From NCBI RefSeq assembly GCF_004343075.1, contig NZ_SLXP01000007.1, forward strand, positions 62,001-126,000: 64,000 nucleotides of DNA, given 5' to 3'. A model generated the notes under the pieces. It ran no database searches. It saw nothing but the letters and a program-made list of their open reading frames with translations, and was not told the DNA's origin. The stretch is from Rhodovulum marinum (GTDB taxonomy: Bacteria > Pseudomonadota > Alphaproteobacteria > Rhodobacterales > Rhodobacteraceae). The position numbers were made by a program, and so were the translations under genes. Positions 18,618 through 39,477 of the stretch are shown here, piece after piece (position 1 is the stretch's first letter; every line of letters starts with the position of its first letter).

Positions 18618-19457
18618 TTAGCGACCCTTCTTGCGCGCGTGACGGGAGCGGATGATGTACTTGTCCGTCGCCTTGTTGCGGCGGGTGCGGGCGCCCTTGG
18701 TGGGCTTGCCCCACGGGGTCACCGGGTGACGACCACCCGAGGTGCGGCCCTCACCACCACCGTGCGGGTGGTCGATCGGGTTCATCACGACGCCGCGGAC
18801 CGACGGACGCTTGCCCATGTGGCGCGAACGGCCGGCCTTGCCGAAGTTCTGGTTCGAGTTGTCCGGGTTCGACACCGCACCGACGGTCGCCATGCATTCC
18901 TGGCGCACCATGCGAAGTTCCCCCGAGGACAGCCGCAGCTGGGCATAACCGCCGTCACGGCCGACGAACTGGGCATAGGTGCCCGCCGCGCGCGCGATCT
19001 GGCCGCCCTTGCCGGGCTTCAGCTCGATGTTGTGCACGATCGTACCGATCGGCATGCCGGTGAAGGGCATCGCGTTGCCCGGCTTCACATCGGCCTTGGC
19101 GGACGCGATCACCTTGTCGCCGACGCCCAGGCGCTGGGGCGCCAGGATATAGGCCTGCTCGCCATCCTCGTACTGGATCAGCGCGATGAAGGCGGTCCGG
19201 TTCGGGTCGTATTCGATGCGGGCGACGACGGCCGAGATATCCATCTTTGTCCGCTTGAAATCGACGACGCGGTACAGGCGTTTCGCCCCCCCGCCGCGAC
19301 GACGCATCGTGATCCGTCCGGTGTTGTTCCGGCCGCCCTTCTTGGTCAGACCCTCGGTGAGGGCCTTGACCGGACGACCTTTCCAAAGCTCCGAACGGTC
19401 GATCAGCACCAGCCCACGCTGGCCCGGCGTCGTCGGCTTGTACGACTTGAGTGCCAT
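18618..19457 (-). CDS. rplB: 50S ribosomal protein L2
   Basis: 279 residues. The C-terminal [20 protein letters not shown] block, needed for peptidyl-transferase function, is intact; the RNA-binding region has [21 protein letters not shown]2 is one of the largest 50S proteins and helps subunit association. A 119-bp spacer with three hairpins separates it from rplW. Confidence 0.98.
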   Translation of the reverse strand: MALKSYKPTTPGQRGLVLIDRSELWKGRPVKALTEGLTKKGGRNNTGRITMRRRGGGAKRLYRVVDFKRTKMDISAVVARIEYDPNRTAFIALIQYEDGEQAYILAPQRLGVGDKVIASAKADVKPGNAMPFTGMPIGTIVHNIELKPGKGGQIARAAGTYAQFVGRDGGYAQLRLSSGELRMVRQECMATVGAVSNPDNSNQNFGKAGRSRHMGKRPSVRGVVMNPIDHPHGGGEGRTSGGRHPVTPWGKPTKGARTRRNKATDKYIIRSRHARKKGR

Positions 19458-19479
19458 GCTTTCTGTCTTCCGTCAGCTT

Positions 19480-19559
19480 CGGACCAAAGGTCCGGTTTCC
19501 GTATGGGGCGAAACCGCCCCGGTCTCAAACGCAGCCGGCCCCGGGCGATCCGGGGCCGG
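19480..19559 (-). other. Three-hairpin cluster in the rplW-rplB spacer
   Basis: In transcription order: CCGGCCCCGG / CCGGGGCCGG with a 5-base loop (19535-19559), GGGGCG / CGCCCC with GTTT loop (19505-19520), and CGGACC / GGTCCG with TTT loop (19480-19494). All stems are perfect. None is followed by a T-run, so simple termination is unlikely. They end 23 bp before the rplB start and could be processing or translational-control structures. Confidence 0.6.
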
Positions 19560-19576
19560 TGAGTCGGGTCCGTCTA

Positions 19577-19873
19577 TCAGAGACCCGTGGTCACGTCGAT
19601 AGTGTTACCCTCTTCGAGGGTCACATAGGCCTTCTTGACGTCCTTGCGGCGGCCGCGGATGCCGCGGAACCGCTTGGTCTTGCCCTTGGTGATGGTGGTG
19701 TTGACCGCCTTCACCTTGACCCCGAAGAGGCTTTCGACAGCCTCCTTGATCGCGGGCTTGTTCGCGTCCATCGCCACTTCGAAGACAACGGCATTGGCCT
19801 CGGAGGCCATGGTCGCCTTCTCGGTGATGATCGGCTTGCGGATCACGTCGTAATGGTCAGCCTTCGCGCTCAT
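19577..19873 (-). CDS. rplW: 50S ribosomal protein L23
   Basis: 98 residues with the L23 pattern: [20 protein letters not shown], then [20 protein letters not shown] and [17 protein letters not shown]23 at the exit tunnel is the docking site for trigger factor and SRP. It overlaps the rplD stop by 4 bp (ATGA) at its start. Confidence 0.97.
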   Translation of the reverse strand: MSAKADHYDVIRKPIITEKATMASEANAVVFEVAMDANKPAIKEAVESLFGVKVKAVNTTITKGKTKRFRGIRGRRKDVKKAYVTLEEGNTIDVTTGL

Positions 19874-20490
19874 TTCAGTCGAGCCTCCAGAGCTTCGACA
19901 CCCGCCTTCGTCAACACCAGCGTATCGCGGCGGAGGATGTCATAGACATTGGCGCCCATGGACGGCAGCACATCGAGACCCTCGATGTTGCGCGCGGCCA
20001 TGGCGAAGTTCGCGTTGACCTCGGCGCCGTCGATGATCAGGACACGCTTCCAGCCCAGGTTCTTGACCGACTTGGCCAGCGCCGCGGTCTTGACCTCGGC
20101 CAGTTCGGCCGATTCCAGAACCACCAGCTCCCCGGCCTTCGCCTTGGCGCTCAGCGCGTGCTTGAGCCCCAGCTTGCGGAACTTCTTGGTCAGGTCGTGG
20201 GCGTGGCTGCGCGGGGTCGGGCCCTTGTAGATGCCACCCTTGCGGAAGATCGGCGCGTTCCGGTCCCCGTGGCGTGCGCCGCCGGTGCCCTTCTGGCGAT
20301 AGATCTTCTTGGTCGAGTAGCTGGTCTCGGACCGGGTCTTGACCTTGTGGGTGCCGGCCTGCGCCTTGTTGCGCTGCCAGCGGACCACGCGGTGCAGGAT
20401 GTCGGCGCGCGGCTCCAGGCCGAAGATCTCGTCGCCGAGATCGACGGTGCCGGCCTTGGCGCCATCCAGCTTGATCACGTCGAGTTTCAT
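19870..20490 (-). CDS. rplD: 50S ribosomal protein L4
   Basis: 206 residues. The extended loop [20 protein letters not shown] that lines the exit tunnel is present and intact. In E. coli L4 also represses its own S10 operon through the leader RNA; no leader comparable to that is evident between tuf and rpsJ here (58 bp). The gene overlaps rplC and rplW by 4 bp each. Confidence 0.97.
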   Translation of the reverse strand: MKLDVIKLDGAKAGTVDLGDEIFGLEPRADILHRVVRWQRNKAQAGTHKVKTRSETSYSTKKIYRQKGTGGARHGDRNAPIFRKGGIYKGPTPRSHAHDLTKKFRKLGLKHALSAKAKAGELVVLESAELAEVKTAALAKSVKNLGWKRVLIIDGAEVNANFAMAARNIEGLDVLPSMGANVYDILRRDTLVLTKAGVEALEARLK

Positions 20491-21212
20491 TCTTCACCCC
20501 CTTCGGCGGGCGCATCTGCGGCCGCGGCCTCGGTTGCGGCGGATTTCAGCGCGGCGGGCAGGACCAGGTTCTCGGGCGTCGGCTTCTTGACCGCGTCCTT
20601 GATCGTGACCCAACCGCCCTTGGCGCCGGGCACCGCGCCCTTGACCATGATCAGGCCCCGGTCGGCATCGGTCTTGACGACCTGCAGGTTCTGCGTGGTC
20701 ACGCGGGCGGCGCCCATGTGACCGGCCATCTTCTTGCCCTTGAACACGCGGCCCGGGTCCTGACACTGACCGGTCGAGCCGTGCGAGCGGTGGCTGATCG
20801 ACACCCCGTGCGAGGCGCGCAGGCCGCCGAAATTGTGCCGCTTCATGGCACCGGCGAAACCCTTGCCGATCGAGGTGCCGCTGACATCCACGTACTGGCC
20901 TTCGAAGTAGTGATCGGCGGTGATTTCCGCACCCACCTCGATCAGGTTCTCCGGGGCCACGCGGAATTCCGCGAGCTTGCGTTTCGGCGCCACGTTCGAC
21001 TTGGCGAAATGCCCGCGCATCGGCGCCGGCACCCGCTTGGCCTTGGCCGCGCCCGCGCCCAGCTGAACGGCGGTATATCCGTCCTTCTCGGCGGTACGCT
21101 GCGCCACGACCTGGCAGCCATCCAGTTGCAGGACGGTGACCGGAACCTGCCGGCCATCCTCCATGAACAGGCGGGTCATGCCCACCTTCTTTGCGATCAC
21201 TCCAGAGCGCAT
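20487..21212 (-). CDS. rplC: 50S ribosomal protein L3
   Basis: 241 residues from the ATG at 21212 ([20 protein letters not shown]). The conserved [20 protein letters not shown] loop that reaches the peptidyl-transferase centre is present; its glutamine is the PrmB methylation site in E. coli. The C-terminus has an Ala/Glu-rich tail. The frame extends to 21251 upstream but overlaps the rpsJ region without a better start. It is 13 bp after rpsJ. Confidence 0.96.
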   Translation of the reverse strand: MRSGVIAKKVGMTRLFMEDGRQVPVTVLQLDGCQVVAQRTAEKDGYTAVQLGAGAAKAKRVPAPMRGHFAKSNVAPKRKLAEFRVAPENLIEVGAEITADHYFEGQYVDVSGTSIGKGFAGAMKRHNFGGLRASHGVSISHRSHGSTGQCQDPGRVFKGKKMAGHMGAARVTTQNLQVVKTDADRGLIMVKGAVPGAKGGWVTIKDAVKKPTPENLVLPAALKSAATEAAAADAPAEGGEE

Positions 21213-21225
21213 CCGGGTGCCCTCC

Positions 21226-21534
21226 TTAAACCTTGATCTCGACGTCGACACCGGCGGCCAGGTCGAGCTTCATGAGCGCGTCCACGGTCTGCGGCGTCGG
21301 GTCGATGATGTCGAGAAGCCGCTTGTGCGTGCGGATTTCCCACTGGTCGCGCGACTTCTTGTCGATATGCGGCCCGCGCAGGACGGTGAATTTCTCGATC
21401 TTGTTCGGCAGGGGAATGGGCCCGCGCACCTGGGCGCCGGTCCGTTTGGCCGTATTCACGATCTCCTGCGTGCTGGCATCCAGAACGCGGTAGTCGAAGG
21501 CCTTCAGCCGAATGCGGATGTTCTGACTTTGCAT
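21226..21534 (-). CDS. rpsJ: 30S ribosomal protein S10
   Basis: 102 residues, [20 protein letters not shown] at the start and the [20 protein letters not shown] block (tRNA-binding and NusB-binding face). Besides its 30S role, S10 (NusE) joins the antitermination complex with NusB. It lies 58 bp after tuf with no clear promoter between them, so the str and S10 operons probably run together. Confidence 0.97.
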   Translation of the reverse strand: MQSQNIRIRLKAFDYRVLDASTQEIVNTAKRTGAQVRGPIPLPNKIEKFTVLRGPHIDKKSRDQWEIRTHKRLLDIIDPTPQTVDALMKLDLAAGVDVEIKV

Positions 21535-21592
21535 TGTTCTAGCCCTTCAGGCTGACGGGCCGACTTTTTGGCCGGCCCTGGCCTTTTTCGGT

Positions 21593-22768
<1,176 letters not shown>

Positions 22769-22794
22769 GGTGGCCTCCTGCTATCTTGTCGGGT

Positions 22795-22846
22795 GGTGGG
22801 TTGGAACCCACCCTACGAGGTTGCGGTAGGGTGGGTGAAACCCACC
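22795..22846. repeat. GTAGGGTGGGT palindromic repeat pair (fusA-tuf gap)
   Basis: Two inverted units, 22795-22816 and 22826-22846, across a 9-base loop, start 6 bp after the fusA stop on the transcribed strand and fill most of the 83-bp fusA-tuf spacer. Sequence of both units is almost the same as at 7146-7197. Confidence 0.9.
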
Positions 22847-22851
22847 GCGCG

Positions 22852-24975
<2,124 letters not shown>

Positions 24976-24999
24976 TTGGTCGGTTCCCGGCCTAGTCTG

Positions 25000-25482
<483 letters not shown>

Positions 25483-25854
25483 TTACTTCGGACGCTTGGC
25501 GCCGTATTTCGAACGGCGCTGCTTGCGGTCTTTGACGCCCTGGGTGTCCAGCACACCGCGAAGGATGTGGTAACGGACACCGGGAAGGTCCTTGACCCGG
25601 CCGCCGCGGATCAGCACGACCGAGTGTTCCTGCAGGTTATGGCTTTCGCCGGGGATATAGCTGATCACCTCGAAACCGTTGGTCAGACGCACCTTCGCGA
25701 CTTTCCGCATGGCCGAGTTCGGCTTTTTCGGCGTGGTGGTATAGACGCGCGTGCAAACGCCCCGTTTCTGCGGGCAGCCCTGCAGGTGCATGGACTTCTG
25801 GCGTTTCACTTTCGGCTGCCGCGGCTTGCGGATCAGCTGTTGGATCGTCGGCAT
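25483..25854 (-). CDS. rpsL: 30S ribosomal protein S12
   Basis: 123 residues from the ATG at 25854 ([20 protein letters not shown]). Both classical streptomycin-resistance sites are wild type: lysine in [10 protein letters not shown] (K43 region) and lysine in [10 protein letters not shown] (K88 region). S12 monitors decoding at the A site. The frame stays open to 25983, but the internal ATG matches the family N-terminus. A strong promoter lies about 210 bp upstream. Confidence 0.97.
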   Translation of the reverse strand: MPTIQQLIRKPRQPKVKRQKSMHLQGCPQKRGVCTRVYTTTPKKPNSAMRKVAKVRLTNGFEVISYIPGESHNLQEHSVVLIRGGRVKDLPGVRYHILRGVLDTQGVKDRKQRRSKYGAKRPK

Positions 25855-26058
25855 TCCGGTTCCCCGTGTTGCAACCCGTTCAAATCTCGTCTCACGCGCT
25901 TCATGCGTCCACGAAACGCGAAAACCGCATTCGATCCCCTCTTCGCGGGACCGACGCGGTGGAATTCCAGAGGATCGGGGCACAGACGGCCCGGATCGTG
26001 ACCACTTCAGTTCTGATGTCAGGCGCGCACGGCGAAACCGCAGGCCCGAAGTGCGCGC

Positions 26059-26087
26059 GGTATATGGCGAGTCGGATGGGGTGTCAA
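26059..26087 (-). promoter_or_regulatory. Promoter of the str operon
   Basis: On the minus strand TTGACA (26082-26087), exactly 17 bp, TATACC (26059-26064). This is the best -35/-10 pair in the window, about 205 bp upstream of rpsL and directly after the EamA gene. The rest of the 250-bp gap 25855-26104 would be 5' leader; no strong hairpin was found in it. Confidence 0.7.
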
Positions 26088-26104
26088 CACCGCTTGGCCC
26101 GCGC

Positions 26105-27010
26105 TCAGCGTATTCTCAAGGGCGCGGGGCCCGCGGCCCGCGCCAGGCGGCGTTCGCGGTAGAAGGTATAGATGCCCGTCGCCACCACCACCGCCGCCCC
26201 CGCCAGCGTCCAGCCCGAGGGCCAGTCGCCGAACACCACCGCCCCCAGCAGCAACGCCCAGACCAGCGCTGTATAGCGGAACGGCGCCACGACGGCGACC
26301 TCGCCGACCCGCATCGCCATCACCGAGAACAGGTAGCCGCCGATCACGAAGACCGTCGCACCCGCCAGTTGCAGCGCAGGCCTGGGCCCCAGGGCCACCC
26401 ACTCTCCCCCGATGGCCGCGCCGGTGCCGGCGAACAACGTGACCCCCACCGCCGCCGACAGCGCCACCGTCAACGAAGGCACCGCGCCCGACAACCGGCG
26501 CGTGGCCAGGTCACGCAACGTCACGCAGGCCACCGCGACCAGCGCATAGACCGAGAAAATGGTGAACCCCTCGGTGCCGGGACGGACGATCATCATCACG
26601 CCGCCAAAGCCGATCAGGATGGCGCCCCAGCGCCGCCAGCCCACCACCTCGCCCAGGAACAGCGCCCCGGCCAGCGTCACCGCCAGCGGAACCGCCTGGA
26701 TGATCGCGGTCACATTGGCCAAAGGCGCATTGAACAGCGCTGTGATAAAGAAATAGGCCGCACAGATCTCGGCCAGCGTCCGCGTCGCGATCAGCGCCCA
26801 GTCGCGCCGGGGCAGACGGAACCGCAGCGCCCCCATCAGGCGGGTCGCCACCAGCAACAACAGCACCGTGCCACAGCCCCGCAGGAACAGCGCCTGAAAG
26901 AACGGCACCTCGTCGGACAACGCCTTCATGCAGGCGTCGTTGAAGGTGAATGCGGCCATGCTTCCCATCATCAGGGCGGCGCCACGCGTATTCTCGGACA
27001 GGGGCGACAT
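26105..27010 (-). CDS. EamA/DMT-family transporter
   Basis: About 301 residues from the ATG at 27010 ([20 protein letters not shown]); an in-frame ATG at 27052 would add 14 residues of non-membrane character. Ten hydrophobic helices in two EamA repeats are evident; a typical motif end is [12 protein letters not shown]-like cytosolic loops between helices. Family members export metabolites or amino acids across the inner membrane; substrate unknown. It is an outsider between rpoC and rpsL, flanked upstream by the rpoC terminator and the two-hairpin repeat and downstream by the str promoter. Confidence 0.85.
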   Translation of the reverse strand: MSPLSENTRGAALMMGSMAAFTFNDACMKALSDEVPFFQALFLRGCGTVLLLLVATRLMGALRFRLPRRDWALIATRTLAEICAAYFFITALFNAPLANVTAIIQAVPLAVTLAGALFLGEVVGWRRWGAILIGFGGVMMIVRPGTEGFTIFSVYALVAVACVTLRDLATRRLSGAVPSLTVALSAAVGVTLFAGTGAAIGGEWVALGPRPALQLAGATVFVIGGYLFSVMAMRVGEVAVVAPFRYTALVWALLLGAVVFGDWPSGWTLAGAAVVVATGIYTFYRERRLARAAGPAPLRIR

Positions 27011-27124
27011 GGTTTCGCCAATAGCAGGACTGACGGCAATGGAAAGCGCCATCATTCCGCCCGTCGCCACCCCGGCCCGTCGTCCGTGGCCCCCATCGGC
27101 ATTGCCCCTCCCCCGACGCCGCCA

Positions 27125-27212
27125 CGCATCTTTTTCCTGGCGGAAATACTCCGGGGGTCCGGGGGCAGAGCCCCCGGCCGGTCGTCCTGGCGAAAGCCAG
27201 GACGAAACCCGG
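27125..27212 (-). repeat. Two-hairpin intergenic element, copy 2
   Basis: On the minus strand: hairpin 1 (27183-27204) arms CGTCCTGGC / GCCAGGACG around a 4-base loop, hairpin 2 (27159-27177) arms CCGGGGGC / GCCCCCGG around TCT, then GACCCCC and the tail GGAGTATTTCCGCCAGGAA with an A-run (27125-27152). Compared with 2059-2147, hairpin 1 has two paired C-G to T-A changes and hairpin 2 one paired change, so pairing is preserved. It lies between the rpoC terminator and the EamA start. Confidence 0.85.
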
Positions 27213-27230
27213 AACCCTGCCCCGAAACCG

Positions 27231-27260
27231 AAAACGCCCCCGCCATCGCTGGCGGGGGCG
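27231..27260 (-). terminator. Terminator of the rpoB-rpoC transcript
   Basis: A perfect 11-bp stem CGCCCCCGCCA / TGGCGGGGGCG with loop GCGA is followed on the minus strand by TTTTCGGTTT. It starts 23 bp after the rpoC stop. It should separate rpoC from the EamA gene. Confidence 0.85.
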
Positions 27261-27282
27261 CCTGTCTCGCGGCGAAGACCGC

Positions 27283-31530
<4,248 letters not shown>

Positions 31531-31569
31531 GTCTCAATCCTTGAAAGGCTGGCGGAAGGGGGAACGAGC

Positions 31570-31621
31570 GGTGGGTTGCACCCACCCTACGACGCTTGCG
31601 TAGGGTGGGTGCCAACCCACC
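31570..31621. repeat. GTAGGGTGGGT palindromic repeat pair (rpoB-rpoC gap)
   Basis: Two inverted units (31570-31590 and 31600-31621) with a 9-base loop, starting 14 bp after the rpoB stop on the transcribed strand. It matches the pairs at 7146 and 22795. Its presence between two subunits of one enzyme argues that it is compatible with readthrough. Confidence 0.9.
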
Positions 31622-31635
31622 ATCGGGCGCGGGCC

Positions 31636-35772
<4,137 letters not shown>

Positions 35773-35908
35773 GAGTGGTCTCACCTTTCGTCTGTCGCGG
35801 GCGCATTCAGCCGTCGGGCCCCGGCTGCGCGCCGCTCACGAATGAAGGGGGCAAGGTTCCATTCCTGCAGACCGTCCCACCGGTCGCTCCCGAACCTCGA
35901 ACCGCACC

Positions 35909-35943
35909 TTGAAAAGGGCTCGGACCGTACAAGCCCTTTTCAA
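35909..35943 (-). other. 12-bp hairpin in the rplL-rpoB spacer
   Basis: Perfect inverted repeat TTGAAAAGGGCT / AGCCCTTTTCAA with an 11-base loop, in the middle of the 247-bp spacer. No T-run follows it on the minus strand. E. coli has an attenuator and an RNase III cleavage site at the same place, so an analogous role in lowering rpoBC expression relative to rplJL is plausible. A smaller hairpin GCGGGCG / CGCCCGC follows the rplL stop (near 36000). Confidence 0.65.
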
Positions 35944-36019
35944 GACAGGTTCGGCCGGGCCCGGAAATCCCGGACCCAGCCTTTTCAATGGGATCGCGGG
36001 CGAACCGCCCGCGCCCGGA

Positions 36020-36400
36020 TCACTTCAGCTCGACTTCGGCGCCAGCCGCTTCGAGCTTGCCTTTGATCTCTTCGGCTTCGTCCTTGGAGACCTGCTCCTT
36101 GACGGCCTTGCCGCCGGCCTCGACCAGTTCCTTGGCTTCTTTCAGGCCCAGGCCGGTGATCGCGCGGACTTCCTTGATCACGTTGATCTTGGAGGCGCCG
36201 GCGTTCTTGAGGATGACGTCGAATTCGGTCTGCTCTTCCGCGGCGGCGGCTTCGCCACCGGCGGCCGGGCCGGCCATCATCACGGCGCCGCCGGCGGCGG
36301 GCTCGATGCCGTATTCGTCCTTCAGGATGGTTTTCAGTTCCTGGGCCTCGAGAAGCGTGAGGTTCACGATCTCTTCGGCAAGTTTTTTCAGATCAGCCAT
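36020..36400 (-). CDS. rplL: 50S ribosomal protein L7/L12
   Basis: 126 residues: N-terminal dimerisation helix, Ala/Gly-rich hinge ([20 protein letters not shown]), and the conserved C-terminal domain with [20 protein letters not shown] and [20 protein letters not shown]. Several dimers form the flexible stalk that recruits translation factors. It is 75 bp downstream of rplJ. Confidence 0.98.
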   Translation of the reverse strand: MADLKKLAEEIVNLTLLEAQELKTILKDEYGIEPAAGGAVMMAGPAAGGEAAAAEEQTEFDVILKNAGASKINVIKEVRAITGLGLKEAKELVEAGGKAVKEQVSKDEAEEIKGKLEAAGAEVELK

Positions 36401-36475
36401 GTTCTGTTCCGTTCTTTCACTTTGTCTGTTCCAACGCGGGGCATGTTTCGCCGCACGCGGGGATCACGAAGTTGC

Positions 36476-36994
36476 TCAAGCGGCTTCCGCACGCTCCTCG
36501 ATGGTCGAGAGGATGCTCGCGATATTGGAAGCGGGCGCGCCAATGGCACCGGCGATGTTGCTGGCGGGTGCACCGATGCAGCCGGCGATCGAAGCGATAA
36601 GCTCCTCGCGCGACGGCATGTCGGACACTGCCTTGACACCGGCCCGGTCCAGGGCCGTCTCACCCATGGCACCGCCGAGGATCTCGAATTTCGAGTTGTC
36701 CTTGGCGAACCCTTCCGCGACCTTGGCTGCCGCCACGGGGTCTTCGGAATAGGTGAGAACGGTCATGCCCGTCAGAAGGTCGGCGATGCTTGCGCAGGGC
36801 TTCCCTTCAAGGGCGATCTTGGCGAGCTTGTTCTTGGCGACGCGAACGGACCCGCCCGCTTCACGCATACGCGCGCGCAGGTCCTGCATCTCGGCAACCG
36901 TGAGACCCGCGTAGTGCGCAACCACCACGACGCCAGAGCTTTCGAAGATCTGGCCGAGTTCCTCGACCACTTTCTCTTTCTGGGCTCTATCCAC
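36476..36994 (-). CDS. rplJ: 50S ribosomal protein L10
   Basis: 172 residues, [20 protein letters not shown] at the start, then [21 protein letters not shown]10 anchors L7/L12 dimers to the ribosome stalk base. The C-terminal segment contains a repeated [20 protein letters not shown] sequence, a duplication within the tail. In bacteria the L10-L12 complex represses its own mRNA through a leader; a structured 268-bp spacer lies upstream. Confidence 0.97.
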   Translation of the reverse strand: MDRAQKEKVVEELGQIFESSGVVVVAHYAGLTVAEMQDLRARMREAGGSVRVAKNKLAKIALEGKPCASIADLLTGMTVLTYSEDPVAAAKVAEGFAKDNSKFEILGGAMGETALDRAGVKAVSDMPSREELIASIAGCIGAPASNIAGAIGAPASNIASILSTIEERAEAA

Positions 36995-37059
36995 AGTTTC
37001 ACTCCAATTTGGGGGTTTCCCCCCGGCTCAGTTCTGCCGGACCAGGGTCCGGCGGTCGG

Positions 37060-37175
37060 GTCCGTGAGGTCCCGAGGCCAGGATCGCCCGAAGGAAAGAC
37101 CTTCGCGGAATCTGTCTCGTTTCCCCATCTCGGGAAGGACATTAAGCGGGCCTTTCGGCCTGCACCCTCCGTCTC
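37060..37175 (-). ncRNA. Candidate L10 leader (autoregulatory mRNA leader of rplJ-rplL)
   Basis: The 268-bp rplA-rplJ spacer is rich in structure on the minus strand. Its core has hairpin GCAGGCC-GAAA-GGCCCGC (37146-37163) followed at once by TTAAT, then GTCCTTCCCGAGATGGGGAA and further stems. This hairpin plus A/U-rich bulge resembles the L10-binding leader known in bacterial rplJL operons. The assignment rests on position and shape; the exact boundaries are estimated. Confidence 0.45.
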
Positions 37176-37262
37176 GGACAGGACGGGGCGTCGCCGCCCC
37201 GCCATTCCCGCACCCGAAGGCCCGGGAATTCTTGCAGGCGGGCGCCGCGCGCCCGCCGAAAC

Positions 37263-37961
37263 TCAGTTCCCCGTGGCCGAGGCCACGTCGACCGACACGC
37301 CGGCGCCCATGGTCGAGCTCAGGCTCACCTTCTTCATGTAGGTGCCCTTGGCGCCCGAGGGCTTGGCCTTGTTCACCGCGTCCACGAAGGCGCGCAGGTT
37401 CTCGACCAGCTGGCCCTCGTCGAAGGACGCCTTGCCGATGCCGGCATGCACGACGCCCGCCTTCTCGGCGCGGAACTGCACCTCGCCGCCCTTGGCGTTC
37501 TTGACCGCGTCGGCCACGTCCATCGTCACCGTGCCGACCTTGGGGTTCGGCATCAGGTTGCGCGGGCCGAGGATTTTCCCCAGCCGGCCGACGATCGGCA
37601 TCATGTCCGGGGTCGCGATGCAGCGGTCGAACTCGATCGTGCCGCCCTGGATCGTTTCCATCAGGTCCTCGGCGCCCACGATATCGGCCCCGGCGGCCTT
37701 GGCCTCGTCGGCCTTGGGACCACGGGCGAACACCGCCACGCGCACCGTCTTGCCGGTGCCGTTGGGCAGCGTGACCACGCCGCGCACCATCTGGTCGGCG
37801 TGGCGCGGATCGACGCCCAGGTTCAGCGCGACCTCGACGGTCTCGTCGAACTTTGCCGTGGCGTTGGACTTGACCAGCGCGACCGCCTCTTCGACGCTCA
37901 GGTTTTCCTTGCCGGCGACGGCTTCGCGCGCGGCGCGGGTACGTTTCCCATATTTCGCCAT
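37263..37961 (-). CDS. rplA: 50S ribosomal protein L1
   Basis: 232 residues. It has the L1 signature region [20 protein letters not shown] and the early [20 protein letters not shown] block (20 residues). L1 forms the mobile stalk at the E site and, in E. coli, represses rplK-rplA. It follows rplK by 5 bp. A GC-rich hairpin (GGCGGGCG / CGCCCGCC) lies just after its stop. Confidence 0.98.
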   Translation of the reverse strand: MAKYGKRTRAAREAVAGKENLSVEEAVALVKSNATAKFDETVEVALNLGVDPRHADQMVRGVVTLPNGTGKTVRVAVFARGPKADEAKAAGADIVGAEDLMETIQGGTIEFDRCIATPDMMPIVGRLGKILGPRNLMPNPKVGTVTMDVADAVKNAKGGEVQFRAEKAGVVHAGIGKASFDEGQLVENLRAFVDAVNKAKPSGAKGTYMKKVSLSSTMGAGVSVDVASATGN

Positions 37962-37966
37962 GTCGC

Positions 37967-38395
37967 TTACCCCTTCACCTCGATGCCCATCGAGCGGGCC
38001 GACCCCAGGATGATCTGCATCGCCGCCTCGATATCGTTGGCGTTCAGATCCTTCATCTTCGCTTCGGCGATCTCGCGCACCTGGGCGACGGTCACGCTGC
38101 CCACGGTTTCGCGGCCGGGGTTGTTCGCGCCCGACTTCAGCTTGGCGGCCTTCTTCAGGAAATACGACGCCGGCGGCGTCTTGATGTCCATGGTGAAGGA
38201 CTTGTCCTGGTAATAGCTGATGACCGTCGGGCAGGGGGCACCGGGCTCCATGTCCTGGGTCTTGGCGTTGAACGCCTTGCAGAATTCCATGATGTTGATG
38301 CCGCGCTGACCCAGCGCCGGGCCCACGGGCGGGCTCGGGTTGGCCTGGCCGGCCTTGACCTGCAGCTTCATCGTGCCGACGAGTTTCTTGGCCAT
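37967..38395 (-). CDS. rplK: 50S ribosomal protein L11
   Basis: 142 residues with the proline-rich [20 protein letters not shown] motif of the thiostrepton-binding N-domain and the C-terminal [12 protein letters not shown] tail. L11 forms the GTPase-associated centre and is needed for RelA activation. It is 105 bp downstream of nusG. Confidence 0.98.
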   Translation of the reverse strand: MAKKLVGTMKLQVKAGQANPSPPVGPALGQRGINIMEFCKAFNAKTQDMEPGAPCPTVISYYQDKSFTMDIKTPPASYFLKKAAKLKSGANNPGRETVGSVTVAQVREIAEAKMKDLNANDIEAAMQIILGSARSMGIEVKG

Positions 38396-38499
38396 CTGGC
38401 CGTCTCCTTCCTTGTCACCGCGCCACCCACGCGAGGGCGGCGCATCGGTTTAGTGGTGCGGTCCGCGGGCGCGCCCGCTCGCCTCCCACAGGCTTCGCG

Positions 38500-39033
38500 T
38501 CAGGCGCCTTTCGACACCTGCGTGAATTCCAGTTCGACCGGGGTGGCCCGGCCAAAGATCGACACCGTCACCTTCAGGCGCTGGTTGTCGTCGTCCACAT
38601 CCTCGACCATGCCGGCGAATCCCTCGAACGGTCCGTCGGTCACGTTCACCTGCTCGCCCACCTCGAAGGTGATCAGCGACCGCGGCGCGGCCTCGCCCTC
38701 TTCGACGCGGTTGAGGATCTGGTTCACCTCTTCGTCGCGCATCGGCATCGGCTTGCCCTGGGGGCCCAGGAACCCGGTCACGCGGTTGATCTGGGTGATC
38801 AGGTGATAGCCGCGGTCGGTCATCTCCATGCGCACCAGGACATAGCCGGGCATGAAGCGCCGCTCGGTCGTCACCTTCTTGCCGCGACGCACCTCCAGCA
38901 CTTCTTCGGTCGGCACCAGCACCTCTTCGATCTCGTCCTCGAGACCGGCATCGGCAACGGCTGTCTTGATCTGTTCGGCGACCTTCTTCTCGAAATTCGA
39001 GAGTACGCTCACCGAATACCACCGTTTCGCCAT
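38500..39033 (-). CDS. nusG: Transcription termination/antitermination factor NusG
   Basis: 177 residues, MAKRWYSVSVLSNFEKKVAE at the start, with the NGN-domain motif MPGYVLVRMEM and a C-terminal KOW domain (FEVGEQVNVTDGPFEGFAGM). NusG binds RNA polymerase and links it to Rho or to the ribosome via S10. It is placed between secE and rplK as in most bacteria. Confidence 0.98.
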   Translation of the reverse strand: MAKRWYSVSVLSNFEKKVAEQIKTAVADAGLEDEIEEVLVPTEEVLEVRRGKKVTTERRFMPGYVLVRMEMTDRGYHLITQINRVTGFLGPQGKPMPMRDEEVNQILNRVEEGEAAPRSLITFEVGEQVNVTDGPFEGFAGMVEDVDDDNQRLKVTVSIFGRATPVELEFTQVSKGA

Positions 39034-39153
39034 CTTGCCCGTTACCTCGCGTCCACCGGCCTGGGGCCGTTATCTCGTTGCGATCTGCGCTTCCCGGAAC
39101 AAAAAACAGCGCGCAACCCGAATCGATGCACGCCAGAGCCCAGAGTAGCGTTC

Positions 39154-39182
39154 GCCTTACAGGGGTGTTCCCCGCGTTTCAA
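39154..39182 (-). promoter_or_regulatory. Candidate promoter upstream of nusG
   Basis: On the minus strand TTGAAA (39177-39182), 17 bp, TAAGGC (39154-39159), in the 176-bp secE-nusG gap and about 120 bp upstream of nusG. The -35 is good, the -10 only partial. It could give nusG-rplKAJL transcription independent of secE. Confidence 0.4.
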
Positions 39183-39209
39183 GGCCCGGCTGCCGGAAAA
39201 GCCGCATGC

Positions 39210-39401
39210 TCAGCCGAAAAAGCCCAGGATCAGTTGCAGCCCGGTCCGGATAAACCAGTCGACGATGAAGAAGAAGATCGCCGTCAGTGTCGCCATGACC
39301 AGCACCATGACGGTGGTCAGGACGACCTCGCGCCGCGTCGGCCAGACGACCTTGGAGACTTCCGAACGGGTCTGCTGGATGAACTGAAGCGGGTTAGCCA
39401 T
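39210..39401 (-). CDS. secE: Preprotein translocase subunit SecE
   Basis: 63 residues from the ATG at 39401 (MANPLQFIQQTRSEVSKVVW). It is the short single-spanning SecE form: an amphipathic cytosolic helix with the WPTRRE motif, then one transmembrane helix (MVLVMATLTAIFFFIVDWFI). It clamps the SecY channel. The longer open frame upstream overlaps the neighbouring gene and is not used. Confidence 0.95.
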   Translation of the reverse strand: MANPLQFIQQTRSEVSKVVWPTRREVVLTTVMVLVMATLTAIFFFIVDWFIRTGLQLILGFFG

Positions 39402-39477
39402 GGGCGTGACGGTCCTGATCCTCATCGATGTGGCGCCGAGATACGCGCTCGGGGCGCCCGACGCAAGGGCCAAGGCC

